Assembly: GCA_022566355.1 (NCBI GenBank) | Contig: JADFJB010000070.1 | Coordinates: 1 to 24,061, forward strand | Direction of reading: 5' to 3' | Length of the DNA: 24,061 nt | From: a candidate division KSB1 bacterium | GTDB taxonomy: Bacteria > Zhuqueibacterota > JdFR-76 > DREG01 | In this document: positions 8,583 to 16,553 of the stretch, one piece after another | How positions within the stretch are numbered: position 1 is the first letter of the stretch | How the letters are laid out: each line of letters begins with the position of its first letter | Program-made: the position numbers and the translations under genes | The notes under the pieces: generated by a model | What the model was told of the DNA's origin: nothing | Database searches by the model: none | The model's input: the letters and a program-made list of their open reading frames with translations, nothing else

Positions 8583-8837
8583 ATGAATCATATGATAGAA
8601 GCAGGGATGCCGGCAATGGAAGCCATAAAATGTGCCACGGTTAACGCCGCTGATTTACTGGGAAAATCTGATGTTCTTGGCACCTTAAAACCAGGATATT
8701 ATGCGGATATTGTGGCTGTAGAAAAGAATCCACTGCAAAATATCTCAGCTTTAAAAGAGATCGCCTTTGTGATGAAGGAAGGCACAATCTACAAACAAGA
8801 CGGAACTGCAAATCCGAAGGCGTTCGGATTAAAATAA
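8583..8837 (+). pseudogene. C-terminal remnant of an imidazolonepropionase-like amidohydrolase
   Basis: The 84 codons match the last part of metal-dependent amidohydrolases. MIEAGMPAMEAIKCAT and the ADLLG segment are followed by the characteristic GTLKPGYYADIVAVE and NPLQNI. Full proteins of this family are about 400-450 aa, and every metal-binding His/Lys/Asp lies in the missing N-terminal part. A stop codon lies in frame at 8577 and the kinase gene ends at 8570, so there is no upstream continuation. The piece was most likely truncated when the kinase gene or flanking repeats arrived. If translated it would be catalytically inert. Unusually for a remnant, it has no internal stops. Confidence 0.75.
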
Positions 8838-8854
8838 AATACCGGGTTCGTTGA

Positions 8855-9292
8855 CTAACGCCCTTTGCTTTTGATTCGATTCTCTATGGATTCAAAATAC
8901 CTCTTATAATAGAACTGTTCCTTTCCTACATCCATCTCAACCTGGAACCATCCTGACATTTGACTTCTTTCTTCTGAAATGATGGTTAATGTAAGCTTGG
9001 TTTCCTGGTCGCTGACTTGAATGACTTTGCCGGTTACCTTTGCCCTTCTATTAGTCATGGATCTGGTTGCCCAACCGGCACCTTCCCTGTATTCCGTCTC
9101 AATGTCCCCGGAAGACAGATTCGCTTTATTGATCTGGAATCCACGTTCTTGGAAATAATCTACCGTACTCTCAAAAGTGTTTTCATAAGATGCAGTGAAC
9201 ACCCGGGATCTATATTTAGATGTTGTCATCGAAGAACCGGCGCATCCGATTAAAACCAACAAAGTAAAAATGTTAATGGTATTCTTTCTCAT
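8855..9292 (-). CDS. Small outer-membrane-type lipoprotein, BamC-like at low resolution
   Basis: The protein (145 aa) opens with a lipoprotein signal: basic MRKN, a hydrophobic run, and the lipobox LIGC with the lipidated cysteine near residue 17. The mature part has a short Ser/Thr linker, then SRVFTASYENTFESTVDYFQ, a GDIETEYREG turn, and beta-strand-rich sequence. This pattern (variable residue, strand, helix, then G-x-I-x-T-E) is seen in small periplasmic domains such as that of BamC/NlpB, but no family assignment is secure. The start is supported by AAGGGAGG four bases upstream of the ATG. It is convergent with the amidohydrolase remnant. A 12-base perfect palindrome, ATTTGATCAAAT (9347-9358), lies about 55 bases upstream and could be an operator. 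Confidence 0.82.
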   Translation of the reverse strand: MRKNTINIFTLLVLIGCAGSSMTTSKYRSRVFTASYENTFESTVDYFQERGFQINKANLSSGDIETEYREGAGWATRSMTNRRAKVTGKVIQVSDQETKLTLTIISEERSQMSGWFQVEMDVGKEQFYYKRYFESIENRIKSKGR

Positions 9293-9445
9293 TCTACCTC
9301 CCTTGCCTGATAGTTAGATTTGATGGGTTATGAAAGTTCGGTTAATATTTGATCAAATGTAGTCAAACAGACAAATATTATCAATGAAATACAATGGAAT
9401 CCGCCTTAAATTCAAGAAGATATTACTATCAAATTTCATTTTTTA

Positions 9446-9898
9446 CTAATCTTCTAAAGCTCTTAACTTAGCTTCAATCAATTTTTTATGAGAGAGCCGA
9501 AGTAAAGAAGCGAGTTTGCGGACCAGGTAATCTTCATGCTCATCGACCTTGCCATCCGCATACAGCAACTTCCATAATAACTCCACAACCCGAATTTTTT
9601 CTTCTTCTGAATAATTCTCGTTAATGAGATTGGTAAAACGCCATAAATCGATACTGCCCTGCAATTCCTTGTTGGCAGTCTCGGAAAGTTCTAAAGCATG
9701 TTCTTCAGATAGGTCATATTCTTCTTTCAAAATTGACATAATACTTTCCCGCTCAGCATCACTAAACTCACCATCAATATTAACCATTTCGAGAAAAAGA
9801 GCGCAGGTTGCAATCCGAATATCCTGTTCTTTTACCTCGTTTGTTTGGCTTGATCGCTCTTCAGTTTTGGTTTCAAATATTCTTTTTAAGAAATCCAT
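9446..9898 (-). CDS. TerB-like (DjlA N-terminal-like) cytoplasmic protein
   Basis: The protein (150 aa) has a polar N-terminus followed by an all-helical TerB-type domain at about residues 25-145. Two acidic loop motifs mark the fold: NIDGEFSDAERESI (about 40-53) and YADGKVDEHEDYLV (about 114-127). Each corresponds to the D-G-x-x-x-x-x-E signature of tellurite-resistance TerB and the DjlA N-terminal domain, which bind divalent metal. No signal peptide is present. In this family the role is stress-related but not settled, and no other ter genes are nearby, so tellurite resistance should not be assumed. It is transcribed in the same direction as the lipoprotein, 153 bases apart. Confidence 0.85.
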   Translation of the reverse strand: MDFLKRIFETKTEERSSQTNEVKEQDIRIATCALFLEMVNIDGEFSDAERESIMSILKEEYDLSEEHALELSETANKELQGSIDLWRFTNLINENYSEEEKIRVVELLWKLLYADGKVDEHEDYLVRKLASLLRLSHKKLIEAKLRALED

Positions 9899-10070
9899 GG
9901 TTACACTCTACTTTCTAATGGCTTAAATAATGTGAATCACAAAATGATAATCAAGAAAAATATTTTCGCACAAAAAAATTCGAATGCTTTTCTCAAATTG
10001 TGGTTATATTAATTTTGTGACTTTACATTTACGGTACTTATTTGAGTTTGATTGAATTATTCTTTGATAC

Positions 10071-10200
10071 CGCAAGGCTATGCGAAATCCGACAGTATTT
10101 GTAAATACTGAAAATGGATCGTGACTGAGTTAAGCACAGCGATCTCAGCCTCGTAGGTTATACATTGCGGAAACCACTGGGTTAATTTCCGCAACGATCT
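10071..10200 (+). other. Hairpin-rich intergenic region, possible structured RNA or decayed repeat
   Basis: The 9899-10340 gap contains several consecutive stems. CGCA...TGCG spans 10071-10084, CAGTATTT/AAATACTG spans 10093-10110, CTGAG/CTCAG spans 10125-10148, and a perfect 9-bp stem TTGCGGAAA/TTTCCGCAA spans 10165-10194. The last two are enclosed by GATCG (10117-10121) pairing with CGATC (10195-10199), giving a three-way-junction shape. It ends about 140 bases before the beta-lactamase-like gene. It matches no riboswitch class I know, and it could equally be an old inverted-repeat element. The rest of the gap shows nothing recognisable. Confidence 0.4.
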
Positions 10201-10340
10201 GTTTAAATGAGTTATTTTTGTATGAATTTGCAAAAACTAATTTATTCAGTTTTATTTAAATCACTTTGTAACTTTTCTGCTTGAATTGTTGTAGTTAAGA
10301 ATAATACCCTTTCCTATTAACTTCGACCAGGAGGCTACCC

Positions 10341-11828
10341 ATGAAAAACAAAAAATCCTTTTTGTTACTATTCATTTTCATGCTGTTTTGCATTACACAT
10401 GTTCATACTGGGAATACATTCGCCCAAACAGATAAAAAAAATCGAAAGAAAGTTCAGTCAATTATTAATGACTTGGATATCCAAATTCCAAAACTCATGC
10501 AGCAGGCCAATATCCCAGGACTTTCCATTGCACTCATCGATCATGCAGAAATAGTGTGGGCGAAAGGTTTTGGTGTAAAGGACAATAAGACCAAAGAACC
10601 TGTTACGGAAAATACCGTTTTCGAAGTAGGTTCACTAACTAAACCGGCTTTTGCTTACGCAATCATGAAAATGGTGGAAAATGAACAACTCGATTTAGAC
10701 CAGCCATTGTCAAAATATCTACCTGAAAAATACATCGAAGATGACCGGATCGACCAGATCACCGCTCGAAAAGTATTGAGCCATCAAACCGGTTTTCCGA
10801 ATTGGCGTCCTAGAGATAGAGAGTTAAAGATTCTTTTTACACCAGGAGAAAGATTTAGCTATTCAGGAGAGGGTTATGTTTATCTGCAAGCAGTGCTCGA
10901 TGAGCTTACTGCCGAGCAAGTCAACGAAACCTTAGAAAAACTAGTCTTAAAACCACTGGGTATGAAAAATAGCAGTTTTATCTGGCAAGATAGTTTTGAT
11001 AGCCAGAGCGCTTCCGGCCATGATGTGGCTGGCATATCCATAAAACCCCGAAAAGGAAAGATGGTTAATGCGGCAGCCAGTTTAAGAACTACAGCTGTGG
11101 ATTATGCTAAATTTGTCATTGCAATTCTTAATGAAGAGGGCCTGCAGAAATTTACATTTGCAGAAATTCTAACTCCACAAGTTCAACTCGACAAAAATTG
11201 TGTGAATTGCACCAATCGTCCTCTAGGTGAGTTATCGCAAATGTTAGGCTGGGGATTGGGATGGGGTTTACAAAAAACAGATGATGGCCATTCTTTTTGG
11301 CACTGGGGTGACAATGGGACTTTTAAGTGCTACATCGTTGCAAATATGGAAAATAAAACGGGAGTTGTCTATTTGACCAACAGTCAGAATGGATTAGCCA
11401 TCCGCAACGAAATCGTTACTAAGGCGATTGGCGGAAATCAACCGGCCTTCGATTGGGTTCAGTACGAACAGTATGATTCTCCGGAAATGGTGTTCCAACA
11501 AACTGTTTTGAATCATGGGGCAAAAACAGGACTGAAAAAATATACTGATTTGAAGAATGAAAAAGAAGACCCTCCGGTAAGTGAACAATCGATTAACAAT
11601 CTTGGATATACTTTACTCAGATTGAAACGCATCAATGATGCTGTTGAAATTTTCAAGTTGAATGTATACGAATACCCGGAATCTTTTAATGTTTATGATA
11701 GCCTGGGAGAAAGTTATATGGTGAATGGCGATACAACACTTGCGATTGAATATTATGAAAAATCTATTGAAATAAACCCCAAAAATACAAATGGGATGGA
11801 AATGTTGAAAAAGTTGAGAGGATATTAA
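10341..11828 (+). CDS. Periplasmic S12 serine beta-lactamase-like protein with C-terminal TPR
   Basis: The protein (495 aa) carries a signal peptide: MKNKKS, then a hydrophobic core, with cleavage after FAQ near residue 29. The S12 beta-lactamase/DD-peptidase domain covers about 45-370. It has the nucleophile motif SLTK (Ser98, Lys101), Tyr174 in YSG replacing the class C YxN, and HWGDNG from His321 in place of KTG. This variant set is typical of S12 esterases and peptidases rather than clinical beta-lactamases. Residues about 410-495 form TPRs (GYTLLRLKRINDAVEIFKLN and GDTTLAIEYYEKSIEINPKN), perhaps for partner docking. It probably acts on peptides or esters in the periplasm. A strong AGGAGG at 10330-10335 fixes the start. 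It is a single gene. Confidence 0.92.
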   Translation: MKNKKSFLLLFIFMLFCITHVHTGNTFAQTDKKNRKKVQSIINDLDIQIPKLMQQANIPGLSIALIDHAEIVWAKGFGVKDNKTKEPVTENTVFEVGSLTKPAFAYAIMKMVENEQLDLDQPLSKYLPEKYIEDDRIDQITARKVLSHQTGFPNWRPRDRELKILFTPGERFSYSGEGYVYLQAVLDELTAEQVNETLEKLVLKPLGMKNSSFIWQDSFDSQSASGHDVAGISIKPRKGKMVNAAASLRTTAVDYAKFVIAILNEEGLQKFTFAEILTPQVQLDKNCVNCTNRPLGELSQMLGWGLGWGLQKTDDGHSFWHWGDNGTFKCYIVANMENKTGVVYLTNSQNGLAIRNEIVTKAIGGNQPAFDWVQYEQYDSPEMVFQQTVLNHGAKTGLKKYTDLKNEKEDPPVSEQSINNLGYTLLRLKRINDAVEIFKLNVYEYPESFNVYDSLGESYMVNGDTTLAIEYYEKSIEINPKNTNGMEMLKKLRGY

Positions 11829-11897
11829 ATTTTTATCAGAAAAACAACTTTGATTTTGAGTCAAGTTTTTTCAGAAGAAATAAAATTACTTTGATTT

Positions 11898-12075
11898 TAA
11901 AATTCGAAATCCTAAATTCGAGATTCTAAACAATATCGAAAATTAGAATGTACAAAATTAAAAACAAGGTAAAACTGATTTACTCTCCTCAATAGGTTTC
12001 TTCGTTTTGTTTGGTGTATTTGGAATTTTATCATTGGAATTTGTCTAGGATTTCGATATTAGGATTTCGAGTTTA
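11898..12075. repeat. Inverted-repeat element of the TTCGAAATCCTAAA family, copy A
   Basis: The left arm begins ATTCGAAATCCTAAATTCGA (11900-11945) and is mirrored by the right arm (12020-12073), whose reverse complement begins CTCGAAATCCTAATATCGAA and continues TCCTAGACAAATTCC. The same arm sequence occurs at 20148-20200 and 20409-20464. It lies in the 326-base gap between two convergent genes and contains no ORF. As a long imperfect hairpin it could also stop transcription from both sides. Confidence 0.65.
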
Positions 12076-12154
12076 TTAAGCTTGTTTTTCTTGACGGTTT
12101 GATGTGAAGCTTCGCTAGGTATTATTCTAAGTTTGAGCGATCAATCAAAGCGAA

Positions 12155-14950
12155 TTACAGAGCCTTAACAACCACCACCGTCTGATCATCATGCTGGTGT
12201 GAATCCCCGGTAAATTTTTTAACAGATGCCATAATCTCATCACGAATTTGATTTGCAGAATGTGAGTTTCCTGATTTAAGAATATTTACTAAGGATTCTT
12301 CTCCATATTCTTCTCCTCCCTCTCCACGGGCTTCTGTGATTCCATCAGTAATAAGAAGAAAGACATCCCCCTTATTGTAATGAATCGTGGTTTCTTCCAG
12401 CTCAGAAGAAAATTTCTCCACCGTATCCAATCCAAGCCCTAATCCTTTTGGAATAACAAGTACGATTTTACGGCTGTTAGATTGATAATGGTACAATGGC
12501 AAGTGGCCTGCGCGGGCAACGACCAACTGTTTGTTGCTGGCATCAAATGAGGCGCCAATCGCTGTGATAAACGATTGTTTTTCAAGATCTTTATATAACA
12601 GAACATTCGCACGAATAAAAAGTTCACGAGGAGTCAAATCAAAACTTTGCAGCGAACGCATGATACCCTGGATTTTCGATAAATACAGAGCCGCCGAAGT
12701 GCCCTTCCCGCTTACATCTCCTACAATGATTGTTACTCGATTTGGATAGCCATTTAAATAATCAAAATAATCGCCGCCAACTTCTGTTGCCGGGATCGAG
12801 ATGCCGGCTATCTCCAATTCATCAAGTTTTGGTGTTGTCTGTGGCAGCGATGCCAACTGAATGCGCCGGGCAATTTCTAATTCCAGCTTGAGTCGCTCTT
12901 GTCCTGCAAGTTTTTCATAGAGAAATGCATTTTCCACCGCAATCGCTGCCTGTTTAGCGATTGAATTCAGTAAAGTCAAATCTTCCTGATCAAATGGCGC
13001 TTCCGATAGTTTGTCGCCAATGAGCAATGTCCCAACCAGTTTATCCTTTGACCGGATCGGTATTATATGACGAAATCTCAATTGTTCGAAAATGGGGCGA
13101 ACATTTGAAGGTAAGAATTCCACACTAAATCGCGCTTCATTACGGAATCTCTGGATTTCGGTTATAAGTTTGTCTTCAACTTCGATACAAAACTCACTCC
13201 ATTCTTTATCTTGCAAACCATAAACTTCATGACAACAGCCAGAAATTTCGTTTCGAAAAAACAAGATCCCGGCTCGCCGCAAGTGCATCAATCTTGAAAG
13301 TTTTTCCACAATTCCTTTAGCCAGGTCAACCATGGTCAAGTTGTGCTCCATAACCTCGGCCAAGGCATTAGAAATATATTGATAGCTCTGATGACTGCGA
13401 AAATATTTTTCATCGATCAATTTCTGACCAACATTTCGAATCTTTAATAACAATGCAGATAAACCGATCGCAACCACGATGATTAAAATATTCTCAAAAA
13501 AATTACGGCGCGTTTCCGGTAACGGGGTATCAGAGATTTGCAGAGATGTTCCTGTAAAGGAAATATTTGGCAGGTTTATATTTACGTTTGCGATTACAAG
13601 TAATAAAAACAACAAAGATCCAAAAACAAAAGTTCCCCAGAATATGGTAAGAATCGTGTATTGAATATTACGGCGAACCTTTAAATCCAATTCCCATATC
13701 CGGTAACGGCCAATTGTGTACAAATATGCCAGAGGAATTAAAATAAAAATAGCCGATATAAAACCGCTGTTAATAAATATTCCCCGAATAATAATAACTA
13801 GAACACATAAAATTGAAACAGCCCAGAATATCGTGCGATTAAGTTTTTTATATTCAAGAGAGATCTTTTTGCGTTGGATGACCCTAATGATCAAATAATA
13901 TGTGACCATTGATATTAATGCTACGAATATACCCATATCTTCATTCAAAGCATTTGTCAGAACAAGTAAGACTACGAAACCGGATATTAAATAAGGACCA
14001 CCCACTTCCCAGAATTTTGGTTTATCTTCCGATCGTTGTTTTGGGAAATAGTAAAAACTGTGCAGCCATAAGGCAACCCCCAATAACAATCCGATTATTC
14101 TCAATGCATCCCTGATGATCACAAAATGATCTTCTTCAATTCCACGAGAATACGAAACAAGCAACACATACCCAATTAATACAAAAACAATACCAAGGAT
14201 TCGAGCTGAAAAGAAATTTGGCCGTTTGATTCCTAAAAAGGCTCCCAGGCTTAAAAATATAAGCCCGGTTAATAAAGCAACTATCATGGAAAATTGAATA
14301 CCAAAATTGGCAATTTTCACTTGAAGAGGTATTTCACGGTTATTGCGGAAAACTTTGTACTCTACAGTCTCCCCACTTCTGGTGCGACGTAAAATGTTAT
14401 CTGCATCATAGTAATCATCGAATTCCTGGCCATCTATACTGAAAATAAGATCCCCCACCAGCATGCCCGCTTGTTCAGATGCGCCACCTGGAAATACATC
14501 AAAAACATATGCTGTCGGTGGTAATTCTATAAAAAAACTATCAGGTACTACTGATTTGTTGACAACATAGTCGAAATCCTTATTAAATCTTGTGCGAGAG
14601 ATATCGAAACGCAAAGTGGAATCTGCCGGAACCAGTTCAAGAGTTTTCATAACCGACAAACTATTACGCTGACTCCTGCCGTTGATGAAAAGAATTAAAT
14701 CGCCTACTTGAATAGAATCTTCCTGGCTGCTGGTTAGTTCACCCTCTCCTGCAATTGTTGATAGCCCTACTAAATCGGCGGGAAAACTTTTGGTTACATA
14801 CAAATTTGATGCCGGATTGTTAAACCAATTTTCATCAGTTGGTGAGCTGGCATAGCGATGGGTATTTATCGATGCAATAAAAAGCAGAAAAACTACAAGT
14901 AAAGCAAATAATATCTGAAAGACTCGTGAATTTCGATCAAAATAAGACAT
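12155..14950 (-). CDS. Membrane-bound RsbU-like PP2C phosphatase with tandem PDZ and GAF domains
   Basis: The protein (931 aa) begins with one membrane segment (about 10-30). Two PDZ-like domains follow (about 40-120 and 125-210), the second with GGASEQAGMLVGDLIFSIDG. A block of roughly eight or nine membrane helices covers about 215-520. Next comes a GAF-like domain (about 540-690) ending in AKQAAIAVENAFLYEKLAGQ, then a SpoIIE/RsbU-type PP2C domain. That domain has the metal-binding motifs EVGGDYFDYL (about 722), GDVSGKGTSAALYLS (about 743), LITDGITEARG (about 865) and HDDQTVVVV (about 920). Such proteins dephosphorylate anti-sigma-factor antagonists in partner-switching stress pathways. The PDZ pair lies outside the membrane and may sense envelope peptides. 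No anti-sigma factor or antagonist gene is in the window. No Shine-Dalgarno precedes the ATG. Confidence 0.92.
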   Translation of the reverse strand: MSYFDRNSRVFQILFALLVVFLLFIASINTHRYASSPTDENWFNNPASNLYVTKSFPADLVGLSTIAGEGELTSSQEDSIQVGDLILFINGRSQRNSLSVMKTLELVPADSTLRFDISRTRFNKDFDYVVNKSVVPDSFFIELPPTAYVFDVFPGGASEQAGMLVGDLIFSIDGQEFDDYYDADNILRRTRSGETVEYKVFRNNREIPLQVKIANFGIQFSMIVALLTGLIFLSLGAFLGIKRPNFFSARILGIVFVLIGYVLLVSYSRGIEEDHFVIIRDALRIIGLLLGVALWLHSFYYFPKQRSEDKPKFWEVGGPYLISGFVVLLVLTNALNEDMGIFVALISMVTYYLIIRVIQRKKISLEYKKLNRTIFWAVSILCVLVIIIRGIFINSGFISAIFILIPLAYLYTIGRYRIWELDLKVRRNIQYTILTIFWGTFVFGSLLFLLLVIANVNINLPNISFTGTSLQISDTPLPETRRNFFENILIIVVAIGLSALLLKIRNVGQKLIDEKYFRSHQSYQYISNALAEVMEHNLTMVDLAKGIVEKLSRLMHLRRAGILFFRNEISGCCHEVYGLQDKEWSEFCIEVEDKLITEIQRFRNEARFSVEFLPSNVRPIFEQLRFRHIIPIRSKDKLVGTLLIGDKLSEAPFDQEDLTLLNSIAKQAAIAVENAFLYEKLAGQERLKLELEIARRIQLASLPQTTPKLDELEIAGISIPATEVGGDYFDYLNGYPNRVTIIVGDVSGKGTSAALYLSKIQGIMRSLQSFDLTPRELFIRANVLLYKDLEKQSFITAIGASFDASNKQLVVARAGHLPLYHYQSNSRKIVLVIPKGLGLGLDTVEKFSSELEETTIHYNKGDVFLLITDGITEARGEGGEEYGEESLVNILKSGNSHSANQIRDEIMASVKKFTGDSHQHDDQTVVVVKAL

Positions 14951-15180
14951 AGCTAAATTTTTGTATGATTAGTATCAATTGAAGTTAAATACCCTGTTTA
15001 AAACAAAAAGGTTTAATCCTAAAAACTATATCTTTAATTTTTCTAAATAAAAAGCTAGCTTAACTATCATAATCTAGTTAATTTTACCGGATGAACAAGA
15101 TAAAAATTATTTATTAAAGATACATTGAATATTACTCGTACGCGGTTTTTTTCTAATTAAAATTTATTTACGATTCTTGA

Positions 15181-15211
15181 TTTTGAATTATACTGGATTT
15201 TGCCTATATTT
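15181..15211 (+). promoter_or_regulatory. Possible Bacteroidota-type promoter upstream of the SRAP gene
   Basis: TTTTG at 15181-15185 is followed 19 bases later by TATATTTA (15205-15212). This is close to the Bacteroidota sigma pattern TTTG-N19-21-TAnnTTTG and would give a leader of about 40 bases before ATG 15257. The rest of the 306-base divergent gap (14951-15256) is AT-rich, and nothing else recognisable was seen in it. Confidence 0.25.
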
Positions 15212-15256
15212 AAACCGATTAAATTTTTATAAACTCTTTATTCTGACATTCAGTTT

Positions 15257-15940
15257 ATGTGTGGTAGATTTTCAATATCAGCAAGAGAAGAGATTCTTGA
15301 AAAAAGATTTGGCGCCAGTTTTTACACTGAGACCATCGAAAAGAGATTTAATATTGCGCCTACTGATAAGGCTCCGATCATAACAAATACCACTCCGGAT
15401 CGTATCCAGCTTTTCCAGTGGGGATTGATCCCCTATTGGTCGAAAGAGCCTTCAATCGGAGCAAGGCTAATAAACGCCCGGGATGATACGATAGCTGATA
15501 AACCAGCTTTCAGGGATTCTTTTAGAAGGAAAAGGTGCCTGGTTTTATCAGATGGATTTTATGAATGGAGAAAAATATCAACTGGCAAAATCCCATATCG
15601 CATAACTTTAAAAGATGGTGAACCATTCGCTTATGCCGGCTTGTGGGATAAATGGAAAAATGGCCAGGGAGAGAAGTTTACCTTCACCATTATAACAACA
15701 GAACCCAATGACCTGGTAAAAAAACTGCACAACCGTATGCCTGTTATTTTAAAACCTGAAGACGAGTCTGCGTGGCTGGACCAGAGTATTCCTCTCCAAC
15801 ATGCCCGTCAATTGCTCCAACCTTATGCTGGTGACAAAATGGAAATTTACCCCGTTTCGACGATGGTCAATTCCTCGCGTAATGAAGCTCCCGAGCTAAT
15901 TGAACCTTGCGATTATCCTGATTTAGTTGAGTGGTTTTGA
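15257..15940 (+). CDS. yedK: SRAP-domain abasic-site protein (YedK/HMCES family)
   Basis: The protein (227 aa) has the full length of bacterial SRAP proteins and begins MCGRFS. Cys2 becomes the catalytic N-terminal residue after Met removal and forms the thiazolidine crosslink with abasic sites in single-stranded DNA, which fixes the start at 15257. The other active-site residues are in place: Asn73 in LINAR, Glu103 in GFYEW and His158 in LHNRMPVIL. The family shields abasic sites during replication and is often located with SOS genes. Here the error-prone polymerases and S24 regulator follow within 7 kb. The 3' end of this gene is present a second time at 16482-16553. A toxin pseudogene on the opposite strand ends 9 bases after its stop. 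Confidence 0.95.
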   Translation: MCGRFSISAREEILEKRFGASFYTETIEKRFNIAPTDKAPIITNTTPDRIQLFQWGLIPYWSKEPSIGARLINARDDTIADKPAFRDSFRRKRCLVLSDGFYEWRKISTGKIPYRITLKDGEPFAYAGLWDKWKNGQGEKFTFTIITTEPNDLVKKLHNRMPVILKPEDESAWLDQSIPLQHARQLLQPYAGDKMEIYPVSTMVNSSRNEAPELIEPCDYPDLVEWF

Positions 15941-15948
15941 AGGGAGGA

Positions 15949-16234
15949 CTAAATTTCTTTTGGTAATATCATTGATCCATGGATTACAGCTAAAATATCG
16001 ATTTGAGTAAGTTTTATCAATAAATGATTCTATAATTTCCCTCAAAGATCTCCCTAATATCTTCCGAATCATGCTCAGGAACCTTTCTTCCAATTTTAGG
16101 AAATTCTGCCAATGTTTTGGAACGGTCCGTTAACCGATCTACAATCTATCTTCATAATATTTTTTATCTTTAGAAATATATCTGTAAATTGCTATCAAAT
16201 GTTCTACGGAACGATTAGTCCAGTGAACCTTCAC
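15949..16234 (-). pseudogene. ParE/RelE-type toxin, broken by two frameshifts
   Basis: Reading from GTG 16234, the frame gives VKVHWTNRSVEHLIAIYRYI and continues to YYEDRL before a stop near 16141. One base-shift away it resumes as VDRLTDRSKTLAEFPKIGRK, then IREIFEGNYRIIY up to a stop near 16020. A second shift gives IDILAVIHGSMILPKEI and a stop at 15949. Together these make a nearly complete ParE-family toxin: the A-I-Y-x-Y-I helix, the FPxxGRxVPE motif, the RIIY strand and the final IDILAVIHG strand. Both lesions are consistent with single-base losses. The GTG start overlaps the antitoxin stop as GTGA, the translational coupling typical of such pairs. The toxin should be inactive. Confidence 0.8.
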
Positions 16235-16419
16235 TTCGATAAACCGAACTTTGCACCTAGATCGTTAACATCGATAGTTCGACCTGCCTTACTATCCTCA
16301 AGCCCTGCTTCAATCGATTGTCGAACATAAATTCTATACCTCAAATCATCCCATGTTGCATCATCTGATAATTCATTCACTATCTGCAAAGCATTTTGTT
16401 TAACGGTTTCTTCTTTCAT
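16231..16419 (-). CDS. ParD-like small antitoxin of a type II toxin-antitoxin pair
   Basis: The protein (62 aa) reads MKEETVKQNALQIVNELSDD, then ATWDDLRYRIYVRQSIEAGL and EDSKAGRTIDVNDL. The D-A-T-W-x-D-x-x-Y-x-I-Y-V-R-x-x-I-E-x-G-L and G-x-x-I/V pattern is the usual form of small antitoxins paired with ParE/RelE toxins in cyanobacteria and FCB bacteria. ATG 16419 is preferred over the in-frame TTG at 16443 because AAAAAGGAAA lies just upstream of it. Its stop overlaps the GTG of the toxin pseudogene. With the toxin dead, the antitoxin is probably a leftover, or it neutralises a related toxin elsewhere. Confidence 0.75.
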   Translation of the reverse strand: MKEETVKQNALQIVNELSDDATWDDLRYRIYVRQSIEAGLEDSKAGRTIDVNDLGAKFGLSK

Positions 16420-16481
16420 TTTGATTTTCCTTTTTGTTGCCAAAATTAGTAAATATTTTCCTCAAATGCAGTGACATTTTA

Positions 16482-16553
16482 AATTCCACGCGTAATGAAG
16501 CGCCGAAATTAATCAAGACTTGCGATTACCCGGATCTGTTTGAGTGGTTTTGA
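16482..16553 (+). pseudogene. Fossil second copy of the 3' end of the SRAP gene
   Basis: The sequence translates as NSTRNEAPKLIKTCDYPDLF followed by EWF and a stop. The real SRAP C-terminus is NSSRNEAPELIEPCDYPDLV followed by EWF. Nucleotide similarity extends past both stop codons into GGGAGG. Only these 24 codons are recognisable, and nothing upstream in this frame looks like SRAP. The two copies lie about 615 bases apart in direct orientation and flank the toxin-antitoxin pair. Confidence 0.88.

Noticed and set aside
9347-9358. Perfect palindrome ATTTGATCAAAT upstream of the lipoprotein gene.
   Set aside because: A 12-base AT-rich palindrome can occur by chance in this composition. It is mentioned as a possible operator only within the gene entry.
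9446-9898. Tellurite-resistance function for the TerB-like protein.
   Set aside because: The domain alone does not imply tellurite resistance, and no terC, terD or related genes occur in the window.
16112-16330. Plus-strand open frame of 72 codons after the SRAP gene.
   Set aside because: It is antisense to the toxin pseudogene and antitoxin, whose sequences are much better supported.
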